Shown: piece after piece, positions 1 to 7,358 of the stretch
Numbering within the stretch: position 1 is the first letter of the stretch
How the letters are laid out: the number at the start of each line of letters is the position of its first letter
Source: Saprospiraceae bacterium
GTDB taxonomy: Bacteria; Bacteroidota; Bacteroidia; Chitinophagales; Saprospiraceae
Direction of reading: 5' to 3'
Assembly: GCA_020629935.1 (NCBI GenBank)
Contig: JAHDCJ010000002.1
Span: forward strand, 28,307-72,500
DNA: 44,194 nucleotides
Notes under the pieces: generated by a model
Database searches by the model: none
Told to the model about the DNA's origin: nothing
Seen by the model: only the letters and a program-made list of their open reading frames with translations
Made by a program: the position numbers and the translations under genes

Positions 1-2010
1 TCAAGTTCTTGCTGGTTTCCAACAATTGATAAACCCAATGAGCGATGTACACAAGAAATTTCTATTACTGTTCAAGATAAATTTCAAACGCTTTCTAATG
101 GCGTTATGACTTCATCTAAGAAAAATTCAGATGGTACAAGAACAGATTCTTATAAGATGGAACAACCACATGCCCCTTATTTGTTTATGATGGCTGTGGG
201 TGAGTTTGCTGTAGTAAGAGATACGTGGGAAGGAATTCCAGTTGAGTATTTTGTAGAAAAAGAATATGAAGATAGTGCAGAAGAAATTTTCGCTCACACC
301 AAAGAAATGCTTACGTTCTTTTCTGATTTATTAGGCTATAAATATCCTTGGCCTAAATATTCACAAATTGTAGTTAGAGACTATGTTTCTGGTGCAATGG
401 AAAATACGACAGGCGTTATTTTTGGTGAATTTGTTCAAAAACATAAAAGAGAACTTATTGATGGAGGAAATGAGCGTATTGTTGCTCATGAATTATTCCA
501 CCATTGGTTTGGTGATTTAGTTACCTGCGAAAGTTGGTCAAATTTACCATTGAATGAAGCGTTTGCTAATTATTCAGAATACTTATGGTTTGAACATAAA
601 CATGGAAAAGATGAGGCAGATTATCACCGATTAAATGAAATGAATGGATATATCCGATCTGCTGGCGATGGTGGTCATGATTTGATCTGGTACGATTTCA
701 ATGATAAGGAGCAGATGTTTGATGCCCATAGTTATAACAAAGGAGGCTGTATCTTACATATGTTGAGAAACTACGTAGGCAAGGAAGCATTTTTTGAAGG
801 ATTTAGACATTACTTATCTACAAATGAATATTCTGATGTAGAGGCGCACGAATTACGTCTAGCTTTTGAAGATGTAACAGGTGAAGATTTAAACTGGTTT
901 TTCAATCAATGGTTCTTTTCTTCAGGACATCCTGTTTTAGAAGTGACGCATAATTATAATGCGACCACGAAGAAATTAGAAGTAATGGTAGAACAAAAAC
1001 AAAATGCGAAAAAGCATCCGCCAATTTTTGTATTACCAGTAGCCATTGATGTGCATACGAATGGGGAAAAAGTGCGTCATGAGGTAACCATAAATGAAAG
1101 AAAACAAACCTTTACTTTTGATAATGCATCTGCACCAGATTGGGTAAATGTTGATGGAGATCGAATGTTATTAGCAGAAATCTCTTATCCTAAGAAATCA
1201 TTAAATACATACATGACTCAATATAATTCTGCTGAATTTCTAGATCGATATGATGCTATCCAATTCTTAAAAGGAAAAGAAGGAGACGGAGTAAATGCTG
1301 TAGTCGATAAAGCCCTAAAAGACAAATCTTGGGTCATCCGTAGAAATGCTTTAAATGGAATGAATAATCCTGATCCTGCTATGGTAGCCAATATGGCAAA
1401 AAATGATAAACGATCTCAAGTACGTGCTTCTGCCCTTAAAATTTTAGGAAAGATCAAAGATCCTAAATATGCTTCAGTTTGTAAAGATGCGATTGAAAAA
1501 GATCAAGCTTATCGTTGTGTAGGCGCAGGCTTAAAAGCCTTAAATGCGATTGATAAAAATGAAGGACTCGCTTATGCTAAAAAGATGGAGAATGAAAGTA
1601 ATGGTAGCATTATGTCAGCGGTAGGTGAATTATACTCTACTACTGGAGACAAAAAGTACATGGGCTTTTTTGAAAATAATTGGGACAAATTTAGTGGATT
1701 TCAAACCTTCTCCTTTTTTGAAGGATATACCAATTTAGTAAAAGCTTGTGATGTTAATACAGGAGAAAGTGCGGTCAATAAACTTAAAGATGTTTCTTTA
1801 GATATGGGCAAATCACCCTTTCATAGATATAGTTCTACGGTCTCTTTAAATTCTTTGAAAAAAGATTATGCAAAACGAGCGAAGAATGAAGAAGATGCGA
1901 CTAAAAAAGCAGGTCTTGAAGGAATGGTAGTGAAGATAAAAGCACTAATGGAAAAGATTAAAGAGAAAGAAACCAATAGTCAATTAAAGCAATTTTATAA
2001 TTCTTTATAA
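1..2010 (+). CDS. M1-family metallo-aminopeptidase (5' truncated by window edge)
   Basis: Zinc aminopeptidase of the M1 (aminopeptidase N-like) family, which removes N-terminal residues from peptides. The frame is open from base 1 and reads SSCWFPTIDKP before the ATG at 106, so that ATG is internal and the true start lies before the window. The visible part has the substrate-binding GAMEN motif (as GAMENTT), the zinc motif HELFHHWFGD and the downstream NEAFANYSE glutamate, which together complete the HExxH-x18-E signature. The C-terminal half (from about KDKSWVIRRNAL) looks like HEAT-type helical repeats, as in Bacteroidota M1 enzymes. A strong bidirectional hairpin follows the stop codon. 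The family is certain. The cellular location cannot be judged because the N-terminus is missing. Confidence 0.95.
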   Translation, partial: SSSCWFPTIDKPNERCTQEISITVQDKFQTLSNGVMTSSKKNSDGTRTDSYKMEQPHAPYLFMMAVGEFAVVRDTWEGIPVEYFVEKEYEDSAEEIFAHTKEMLTFFSDLLGYKYPWPKYSQIVVRDYVSGAMENTTGVIFGEFVQKHKRELIDGGNERIVAHELFHHWFGDLVTCESWSNLPLNEAFANYSEYLWFEHKHGKDEADYHRLNEMNGYIRSAGDGGHDLIWYDFNDKEQMFDAHSYNKGGCILHMLRNYVGKEAFFEGFRHYLSTNEYSDVEAHELRLAFEDVTGEDLNWFFNQWFFSSGHPVLEVTHNYNATTKKLEVMVEQKQNAKKHPPIFVLPVAIDVHTNGEKVRHEVTINERKQTFTFDNASAPDWVNVDGDRMLLAEISYPKKSLNTYMTQYNSAEFLDRYDAIQFLKGKEGDGVNAVVDKALKDKSWVIRRNALNGMNNPDPAMVANMAKNDKRSQVRASALKILGKIKDPKYASVCKDAIEKDQAYRCVGAGLKALNAIDKNEGLAYAKKMENESNGSIMSAVGELYSTTGDKKYMGFFENNWDKFSGFQTFSFFEGYTNLVKACDVNTGESAVNKLKDVSLDMGKSPFHRYSSTVSLNSLKKDYAKRAKNEEDATKKAGLEGMVVKIKALMEKIKEKETNSQLKQFYNSL

Positions 2011-2034
2011 AAGCAATTGATTAATATAAAAACT

Positions 2035-2073
2035 AAAAAAGGTGATGGTCTATAAAAACCATCACCTTTTTTT
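2035..2073. terminator. Bidirectional intrinsic terminator
   Basis: Perfect 9-bp stem GGTGATGGT / ACCATCACC with an 8-nt loop, flanked by A6 on the left and T7 on the right. It can terminate both the + strand aminopeptidase and the - strand YugP-like gene that converges on it. Confidence 0.9.
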
Positions 2074-2089
2074 ATGTTTTAATTTTTGA

Positions 2090-2782
2090 TTAATCTCTAC
2101 TTCCCATGTATTGTAAAACTAAATACACAAGCATAGCCAAAGAAGAAATCGCAGCAACCACATAAGTCATAGCCGCCCATTTAAGCGCATCTTTTGCGCC
2201 ATCATATTCAGGACCAGCTGGAGTGACATTACTACTATCTAACCAAGCCATCGCTCGTTTACTCGCATCAAACTCTACAGGTAAAGTAATAAAACTAAAT
2301 AGGGTAGTAGCTGCAAAAAGGCCAATCGCAATAAGCATAATACTTGGCATACTTCCCAATAGGAAAAAACCCGCCATTAAAGCGTATTGTTGAAAACTAG
2401 CCGCAATATTAACTACAGGAACGATAGCCGATCTCATTTCTAAAAATTGATAAGCTTCTGCATGTTGTACGGCATGGCCACATTCATGCGCTGCCACTGC
2501 TGCCGCAGCAACGGATCGTTGACCGTAAACTGGCTCACTTAAACTAATTGTTTTTGTTCTTGGATTATAATGATCCGTCAACATGCCTTTTCCTGCAACG
2601 ACTTGTACATCATGAATTCCATAGTGTGCCAACATCTGTTCAGCCACTTCTTTTCCTGTAAGCCCAGAGGATAATCCCATTTGGCTGTAGGTACTAAATT
2701 TACTTTTGAGTTTAGAGCTCACGAACATACCTAAAGCAGTAAGTACAGCTCCTAAAATCATATAACCATAATATGCGCCCAT
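2090..2782 (-). CDS. YugP-like membrane zinc metallopeptidase
   Basis: Integral membrane protein of the Zn_peptidase_2 (YugP) family, 230 aa, the usual length. It opens with a hydrophobic segment (GYMILGAVLTALGMFVSS). The zinc-binding motif AAHECGHAVQHA (HExxH as HECGH) sits near residue 97. At least two hydrophobic segments follow: one around ALMAGFFLLGSMPSIMLIAIGLF and one near the C-terminus (YVVAAISSLAMLVYLVL). The family is predicted to be a membrane-bound protease and its physiological substrate is not established. The ATG start (MGAYYGYM) agrees with relatives. It lies downstream of serS on the same strand but behind the serS terminator, so it is probably transcribed separately. Confidence 0.88.
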   Translation of the reverse strand: MGAYYGYMILGAVLTALGMFVSSKLKSKFSTYSQMGLSSGLTGKEVAEQMLAHYGIHDVQVVAGKGMLTDHYNPRTKTISLSEPVYGQRSVAAAAVAAHECGHAVQHAEAYQFLEMRSAIVPVVNIAASFQQYALMAGFFLLGSMPSIMLIAIGLFAATTLFSFITLPVEFDASKRAMAWLDSSNVTPAGPEYDGAKDALKWAAMTYVVAAISSLAMLVYLVLQYMGSRD

Positions 2783-2904
2783 AATTATCTTTTTTTGTTA
2801 AGACTTATTTTTTTTAAAACGTCACCATTTTATATCTTAATTGAAATACATTTTTATCTAAAAAGTTGTTCTTAATAGATGAATGTCTCTTTTTTTTCTA
2901 CGAA

Positions 2905-2932
2905 CAAAAACACCTGATGATGCCAACAGGTG
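2905..2932 (-). terminator. Intrinsic terminator of serS
   Basis: On the minus strand a CACCTG/CAGGTG stem with a 10-nt loop is followed by TTTTTG, just after the serS stop codon. Confidence 0.7.
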
Positions 2933-2939
2933 ATAAAAG

Positions 2940-4214
2940 TTAATCAATTTTAGCAAAACCCGTATAAGGTCTCAAAACTTCAGGAATGACGATTCCTTCT
3001 TCTGTTTGATTATTTTCTAAAATGGAAGCATAAATTCGAGCTAAGGCCAATGCACTTCCATTTAACGTATGTGCCAATTGAGTTTTACCATTTTGATCTT
3101 TAAATCTCAATTTTAAACGATTCGCTTGGAAACTTAAAAAATTAGATACAGAACTAACTTCTAACCAACGTTTTTGCGCAGCAGAAAATACTTCAAAGTC
3201 GAAGGTAAGATTAGAGGTAAATCCTAAATCCCCTCCACAAAGTCTTAAAATCCGATAAGGTAATTCAAGTTTGTGTAATAAATTTTCAATATGAATAACC
3301 ATTTGATCTAAGGATTCATAAGATTTATCAGGGTGTTGAATCTGTACAATTTCTACTTTATCAAACTGATGCACTCGGTTTAAACCCCGAACATGCGCCC
3401 CATAAGAACCCGCTTCTCTTCGAAAACAAGGCGTATAACCGGTAAGTTTTATGGGTAAGTCAGCTTCACTCACAATTACATTTCTGTATATGTTAGTAAT
3501 AGGAACTTCTGCCGTTGGAATCAAATATAAATCATCTGCATTGGCATAATACATTTGTCCTTCTTTGTCGGGTAATTGTCCCGTACCAAAGGCAGATTCT
3601 TCATTCACAAGGAAAGGAGGTAAAATTTCTAGATAACCCCCTTTTTCTGCTTCATCAAGGAAAAAAGAAACTAAAGCCCGTTGAAGTTTTGATCCTTTTC
3701 CTTTATATAATGGAAAACCAGAGCCTGTGATTTTAGCCCCCAACTCAAAATCAATGAGATCATATTTCTTTGCTAACTCCCAATGAGGTAATGCATCTTC
3801 AGCTAAATTTGGAAAATCGCCAGACCAATCTTTATGCACTTCATTGTCTTCATCACTATTTCCTACAGGCACAGATTCATGTGGAATATTTGGAATTTGA
3901 ACTAAAATATCAAACACTTTTTGTTTGTTTTCTCCCAATTCTGATTCAAATTTTTCTATGTCAGATTTTAAATTTCCTGTTTCTCCTTTCAGTTTTTCGG
4001 CTTCTTCACGCTTCCCTTGTCCATATAATTGTCCAATTTCTTTAGAAAGTTTATTGCGTTTTGCATTAAGATCTTCTAAAAGTTGTTGGTTTTTTCTACG
4101 CTTTTCATCTTCCGAAATTAAAACGTCAATCAGGTCTAACTGTTTGAATCCACGCTGTTTAAGTCGTTTTAGTACGGTGTCTTTGTTCTCTCTAATAAAA
4201 GATAATTGCAACAT
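2940..4214 (-). CDS. serS: Seryl-tRNA synthetase
   Basis: Class II aminoacyl-tRNA synthetase that charges tRNA-Ser (and tRNA-Sec where present) with serine in the cytoplasm. At 424 aa it has the normal length. Residues about 1-110 form the tRNA-binding antiparallel coiled coil (charged heptads such as LLEDLNAKRNKLSKEIGQLYG). The catalytic core has the TAEVP serine-site motif, motif 2 (FRREAGSYGAHVRGLNRVHQF) and motif 3 near the C-terminus (NGSALALARIYASILENNQ). The ATG start MLQLSFIRENKD is typical of the family. A Bacteroidota -7 motif lies upstream on this strand. Confidence 0.98.
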   Translation of the reverse strand: MLQLSFIRENKDTVLKRLKQRGFKQLDLIDVLISEDEKRRKNQQLLEDLNAKRNKLSKEIGQLYGQGKREEAEKLKGETGNLKSDIEKFESELGENKQKVFDILVQIPNIPHESVPVGNSDEDNEVHKDWSGDFPNLAEDALPHWELAKKYDLIDFELGAKITGSGFPLYKGKGSKLQRALVSFFLDEAEKGGYLEILPPFLVNEESAFGTGQLPDKEGQMYYANADDLYLIPTAEVPITNIYRNVIVSEADLPIKLTGYTPCFRREAGSYGAHVRGLNRVHQFDKVEIVQIQHPDKSYESLDQMVIHIENLLHKLELPYRILRLCGGDLGFTSNLTFDFEVFSAAQKRWLEVSSVSNFLSFQANRLKLRFKDQNGKTQLAHTLNGSALALARIYASILENNQTEEGIVIPEVLRPYTGFAKID

Positions 4215-4280
4215 AATTGGTAAATGTTCGTTTGATAATAATAAGAATAGCTGTTTTTACAAGGCTTTTTTATTTTTTTG

Positions 4281-4288
4281 CAAATATA
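4281..4288 (-). promoter_or_regulatory. Putative serS -7 promoter element
   Basis: CAAATATA on the + strand is TATATTTG on the minus strand, a match to the Bacteroidota -7 consensus TAnnTTTG about 70 bp upstream of the serS ATG. No clear -33 element was found. Confidence 0.4.
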
Positions 4289-4290
4289 GT

Positions 4291-4321
4291 ATTGTGAATT
4301 AAAAAATTAAATGTAATTTTG
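4291..4321 (+). promoter_or_regulatory. Putative rho promoter (TTGtg - N18 - TAATTTTG)
   Basis: TTGTG at 4291-4295 and TAATTTTG at 4314-4321 match the Bacteroidota -33/-7 arrangement with an 18-bp spacer. Initiation near 4328 would give rho a leader of about 250 nt. Confidence 0.45.
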
Positions 4322-4580
4322 TAGCAGCAGAAAACCGTTGCGCTTTTAAATCCTATATTCCATATACACTTTCTAGTGCCTACGAGTTCCTCAAAACCTT
4401 TCACTTTTTCAATTAAGGTCAATTATATTTAACATCTCTACTTTTTAGATGATAGGTTAATGCCTTTCAAAAGTGTTCCCAAATTTAATTAATACATATA
4501 TTTTTATAACCATTTATTCTCTTCTTTTTAATAAATACCCCTCTATTTAGATTCATTTAAAAAAAAATTATTTTATCAGT
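4322..4580 (+). promoter_or_regulatory. Gene-free, C-rich and G-poor putative rho leader
   Basis: No ORF of note lies in the 366 bp between serS and rho. By hand count, bases 4341-4560 on the + strand hold about 43 C and 15 G, with many YC dinucleotides and little obvious stable hairpin structure. C-over-G bias of this kind is typical of Rho loading (rut) sites. Rho of several bacteria is known to attenuate its own mRNA through its leader, so autoregulation here is a reasonable inference. It is not proven by sequence. Confidence 0.35.
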
Positions 4581-6326
4581 ATGTACGATATATTGCAACT
4601 TAATGAAATGTTGGTTCCGGAGTTGAAGGAAATTGCGGAAAAATTAAGCTTGAAATCTTATAAGAAATTAAACAAAAAGGACCTTATCTATAAAATCTTA
4701 GATCATCAAGCGCTTATGGCGTCTGAAGATCCAAATAATAAAGGTACAGTGCCAGATGAAGATTCTCTTAAACCTAAAAAGCCAGTAAGACGAAATACGT
4801 CTAGAACTAAAAAACCGGCGGGTAAAGAAAAAGAATTGAAGTTTGATGAACCTAAGCCTAAAGCACAAAAAAAACCTACCCCTGTCCCTAAAGAGATAAG
4901 AGAGCAAGTAAAAAATGAAGCAACGAAAGAAAAAGAAGTTGTTGAAAATAGAAAGGTAGAAGAAAAGTCGAATTCGAAAAATCATAGAGATCATCAAAAA
5001 AATCAAAACCATCGAAATGGTAAAGATGGGGACAACCGATCATCTCGAAAAGATTTCAAAAAAGAGAATAGAGATAATTCAAAAGATCGCGATAATAGAG
5101 ATAATCGTGACAACAGGAATAATAGAGATAACAACCGAGATAAAAATAGAGACCAACGCGAGAATAGAGAGAAAAGAGAAGAGTTTCAAAAACCAAAATT
5201 TAATATCGAATTTGATGGAATTATCGAAGGCGATGGCGTTTTAGAAATGATGCCTGATGGTTATGGCTTTTTGCGTTCTCCAGATTATAATTACTTGACG
5301 TCACCAGATGATATTTATGTGTCTCCATCACAAATCAAATTATTTGGATTACGTACTGGAGATCATGTGCAAGGTGCTATTCGACCTCCAAAAGAAGGAG
5401 AGAAATATTTTGCATTGCTTAAGGTTTCTTATATCAATGGAAGAGAGCCCAAAGAAGCAAGAGATCGAGTACCTTTTGATTATTTGACACCACTTTTCCC
5501 AAATGAAAAATTAAACTTGATTACGAAGCCAGGAATGTATTCCACTCGTATGATTGATTTATTTACGCCTATAGGAAAAGGACAACGTGGACTTATCGTG
5601 GCTCAACCCAAAACAGGTAAAACTTTTTTACTTAAGGATGTGGCTAATGCAATTGCAGAAAATCATCCAGAAGTTTATATGATCATTTTATTGATCGATG
5701 AGCGTCCAGAAGAGGTGACGGATATGAAACGAAGTGTTCGGGCAGAAGTAGTAGCTTCTACTTTTGATGAACCACACGAACGACACGTTAGAGTATCTAA
5801 TATCGCTTTAGAAAAAGGAAAACGATTGGTAGAGTGTGGACACGATGTGGTTATTTTACTAGATTCGATTACTCGTCTAGCACGGGCACATAACACCGTA
5901 GCTCCTGCAAGTGGAAAAGTATTAAGTGGAGGGGTAGAAGCCAATGCATTACATAAACCCAAACAGTTTTTTGGAGCCGCAAGAAATATTGAAAATGGTG
6001 GATCATTGACCATTTTAGCAACTGCTCTAATTGATACAGGGTCAAAAATGGATGCCGTAATTTTTGAAGAATTTAAAGGAACGGGTAATATGGAACTTCA
6101 ATTGGACCGTTCTTTAGCCAATAAACGAATTTATCCAGCAATTAATTTAACGGCTTCAAGTACTAGACGTGAAGATTTATTATTAGATAAGGATTCTTTA
6201 CAACGAATGTGGATTCTTAGAAATCACCTCGGAGATATGAATCCTGAAGAAGCAATGAACTTCCTTAGAAATCATATGAAAGGGACAGAAACCAATGATG
6301 AGTTTTTGATTTCTATGAATGGATAA
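4581..6326 (+). CDS. rho: Transcription termination factor Rho with disordered N-terminal insertion
   Basis: Hexameric RNA-dependent ATPase/translocase that terminates transcription. The 581-aa protein is much longer than E. coli Rho (419 aa). Residues 1-45 are the Rho_N helical domain ([16 protein letters not shown]). Residues about 50-210 are a low-complexity K/E/P-rich then N/D/R-rich insertion with repeated DNR triplets. The cold-shock-like RNA-binding domain follows ([15 protein letters not shown]), then the ATPase with Walker [11 protein letters not shown], Walker [17 protein letters not shown], and Q/R-loop regions ([33 protein letters not shown]). Such insertions are known in Bacteroidota Rho, and in Bacteroides thetaiotaomicron the disordered region drives phase separation. 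Transcription is probably monocistronic from a long C-rich leader. Confidence 0.97.
   Translation: MYDILQLNEMLVPELKEIAEKLSLKSYKKLNKKDLIYKILDHQALMASEDPNNKGTVPDEDSLKPKKPVRRNTSRTKKPAGKEKELKFDEPKPKAQKKPTPVPKEIREQVKNEATKEKEVVENRKVEEKSNSKNHRDHQKNQNHRNGKDGDNRSSRKDFKKENRDNSKDRDNRDNRDNRNNRDNNRDKNRDQRENREKREEFQKPKFNIEFDGIIEGDGVLEMMPDGYGFLRSPDYNYLTSPDDIYVSPSQIKLFGLRTGDHVQGAIRPPKEGEKYFALLKVSYINGREPKEARDRVPFDYLTPLFPNEKLNLITKPGMYSTRMIDLFTPIGKGQRGLIVAQPKTGKTFLLKDVANAIAENHPEVYMIILLIDERPEEVTDMKRSVRAEVVASTFDEPHERHVRVSNIALEKGKRLVECGHDVVILLDSITRLARAHNTVAPASGKVLSGGVEANALHKPKQFFGAARNIENGGSLTILATALIDTGSKMDAVIFEEFKGTGNMELQLDRSLANKRIYPAINLTASSTRREDLLLDKDSLQRMWILRNHLGDMNPEEAMNFLRNHMKGTETNDEFLISMNG
5060..5190 (+). repeat. 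In-frame degenerate tandem repeat inside rho
   Basis: Purine-rich units of the form GATAATAGAGATAATCGTGAC encode DNR/DNN/NRD triplets. The units have diverged but stay in frame, which suggests replication-slippage growth of the disordered linker. Confidence 0.6.
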
Positions 6327-6344
6327 ATCAATATATTGATTTGA

Positions 6345-6376
6345 TTTGGTTAGTAATTTAATAATCCGTATCTTTG
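6345..6376 (+). promoter_or_regulatory. rpmH promoter (TTTGG - N19 - TATCTTTG)
   Basis: A textbook Bacteroidota promoter: TTTGG at 6345-6349, a 19-bp spacer, then TATCTTTG (TAnnTTTG) at 6369-6376, about 33 bp before the L34 start codon. It begins 19 bp after the rho stop codon. Confidence 0.75.
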
Positions 6377-6408
6377 GCGGGCTAAACCGTATATTAAAAA
6401 TATTTATC

Positions 6409-6564
6409 ATGAAGCGAACTTTCCAACCTTCGAAAAGAAAACGAGCCAACAAGCATGGATTCCGCGAGCGGATGAGTAGCAAAGGTGGTCGTAAAGTACT
6501 AGCACGTCGACGTGCTAAAGGTCGTGCTAAACTTAGTGTTGCAGACGAAAGAGGCCAAAAATAG
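6409..6564 (+). CDS. rpmH: 50S ribosomal protein L34
   Basis: Ribosomal protein bL34, 51 aa, highly basic, with the signature [22 protein letters not shown]. The ORF-track start at 6346 adds 21 residues that contain the promoter, so the ATG at 6409 is the right start. rpmH followed by rnpA is the classic conserved order. Confidence 0.97.
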   Translation: MKRTFQPSKRKRANKHGFRERMSSKGGRKVLARRRAKGRAKLSVADERGQK

Positions 6565-6588
6565 GTCTTTTAAAAATAATAATATTCA

Positions 6589-6619
6589 AAAAGCAATAGT
6601 TGAAAAGCTATTGCTTTTT
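6589..6619 (+). terminator. Terminator/attenuator between rpmH and rnpA
   Basis: Stem AAGCAATAG / CTATTGCTT (9 bp, 8-nt loop) followed by TTT. It probably makes rnpA expression depend on partial readthrough, giving far more L34 than RNase P protein. Confidence 0.7.
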
Positions 6620-6648
6620 GTGTTTATTAAAATCAAATTTATTGCTCT

Positions 6649-7029
6649 ATGTCTTTTCGAGTTTTACAAAAAGAACGATTAAAACGACGAAACTTAATTA
6701 ATCGGTTGTTTAACCGAGAGGGAAAGACATTGGCCGTACACCCACTTCGAATCATTTGGTTAGAAACGCCTTTACACGTAGACATTCCCGTTCAATTTAC
6801 GGTAAGTGTGCCTAAACGTGCTTTTGCTAAAGCAGCTCATCGAAATCGCATTCGTCGGCAAATAAAGGAAGCCTTTCGTTTAAAAAAACATCTTATTCAT
6901 GAATTTGCATTAACAAACAATAAGCAATTCGCCATTATTCTTTTATATACTGGAAAAAGAGCAGTATCTTATGAAGAAATAACGAAGAACCTTGACCGAA
7001 TTATTGAGCGATTTATCGAAAAGAATTGA
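6649..7029 (+). CDS. rnpA: Ribonuclease P protein component
   Basis: Protein subunit of RNase P. It binds the catalytic RNA and aids 5' maturation of pre-tRNA. The 126-aa protein is basic and has the conserved RNR box in the segment AAHRNRIRRQIKEAFRL (residues about 62-78). The N-terminal part (LKRRNLINRLFNREGK) fits the family. It lies between rpmH and yidD, as in many bacteria. The ATG start follows the rpmH hairpin. Confidence 0.93.
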   Translation: MSFRVLQKERLKRRNLINRLFNREGKTLAVHPLRIIWLETPLHVDIPVQFTVSVPKRAFAKAAHRNRIRRQIKEAFRLKKHLIHEFALTNNKQFAIILLYTGKRAVSYEEITKNLDRIIERFIEKN

Positions 7030-7060
7030 TTGCTTATTCATCGACTTTTATCTTTAATTT

Positions 7061-7312
7061 ATGAATCCTTTTACCTTCATTTGGAAATTAATAAAAACAG
7101 CAATAGCTTCTGTATTTATCGTAATTATTAAATTCTACAAAGCTTGTATCTCTCCTTTGTTACCTGCTTCTTGTCGATATACACCTACTTGCTCCGCCTA
7201 TAGCTTGGAGGCTATCCAAAAATATGGCCCTTTTAAAGGAGGATGGATGGCAATTAAACGAATCGTTTCTTGTAATCCTTGGGGTGGTCATGGTCATGAT
7301 CCTGTGCCCTAA
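7061..7312 (+). CDS. yidD: YidD membrane protein insertion efficiency factor
   Basis: Small 83-aa protein of the YidD (DUF37) family, thought to aid YidC-dependent membrane insertion. An N-terminal hydrophobic/amphipathic helix ([19 protein letters not shown]) is followed by the Cys-containing signature [19 protein letters not shown] and the [16 protein letters not shown] block. It follows rnpA by 31 bp and so completes the rpmH-rnpA-yidD group. Confidence 0.95.
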   Translation: MNPFTFIWKLIKTAIASVFIVIIKFYKACISPLLPASCRYTPTCSAYSLEAIQKYGPFKGGWMAIKRIVSCNPWGGHGHDPVP

Positions 7313-7313
7313 T

Positions 7314-7341
7314 AAAAGGGCTGCCTCAAAGAGACAGCCCA
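7314..7341. terminator. Terminator between convergent yidD and VIT-protein genes
   Basis: Hairpin GGGCTGCCTC-AAA-GAGACAGCCC (one mismatch). The TTTTATT run lies on the minus-strand side, so it mainly serves the - strand gene, and it also lies just after the yidD stop. Confidence 0.7.
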
Positions 7342-7358
7342 CCAATAATAAAACCCAA

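Noticed and set aside
3515-4302. Three + strand ORFs (71, 91 and 125 aa) over serS
   Set aside because: They are antisense shadows of a certain serS gene, without motifs.
6198-6482. 94-aa minus-strand ORF over the rho end and rpmH
   Set aside because: Antisense to rho and L34, with no recognisable features.
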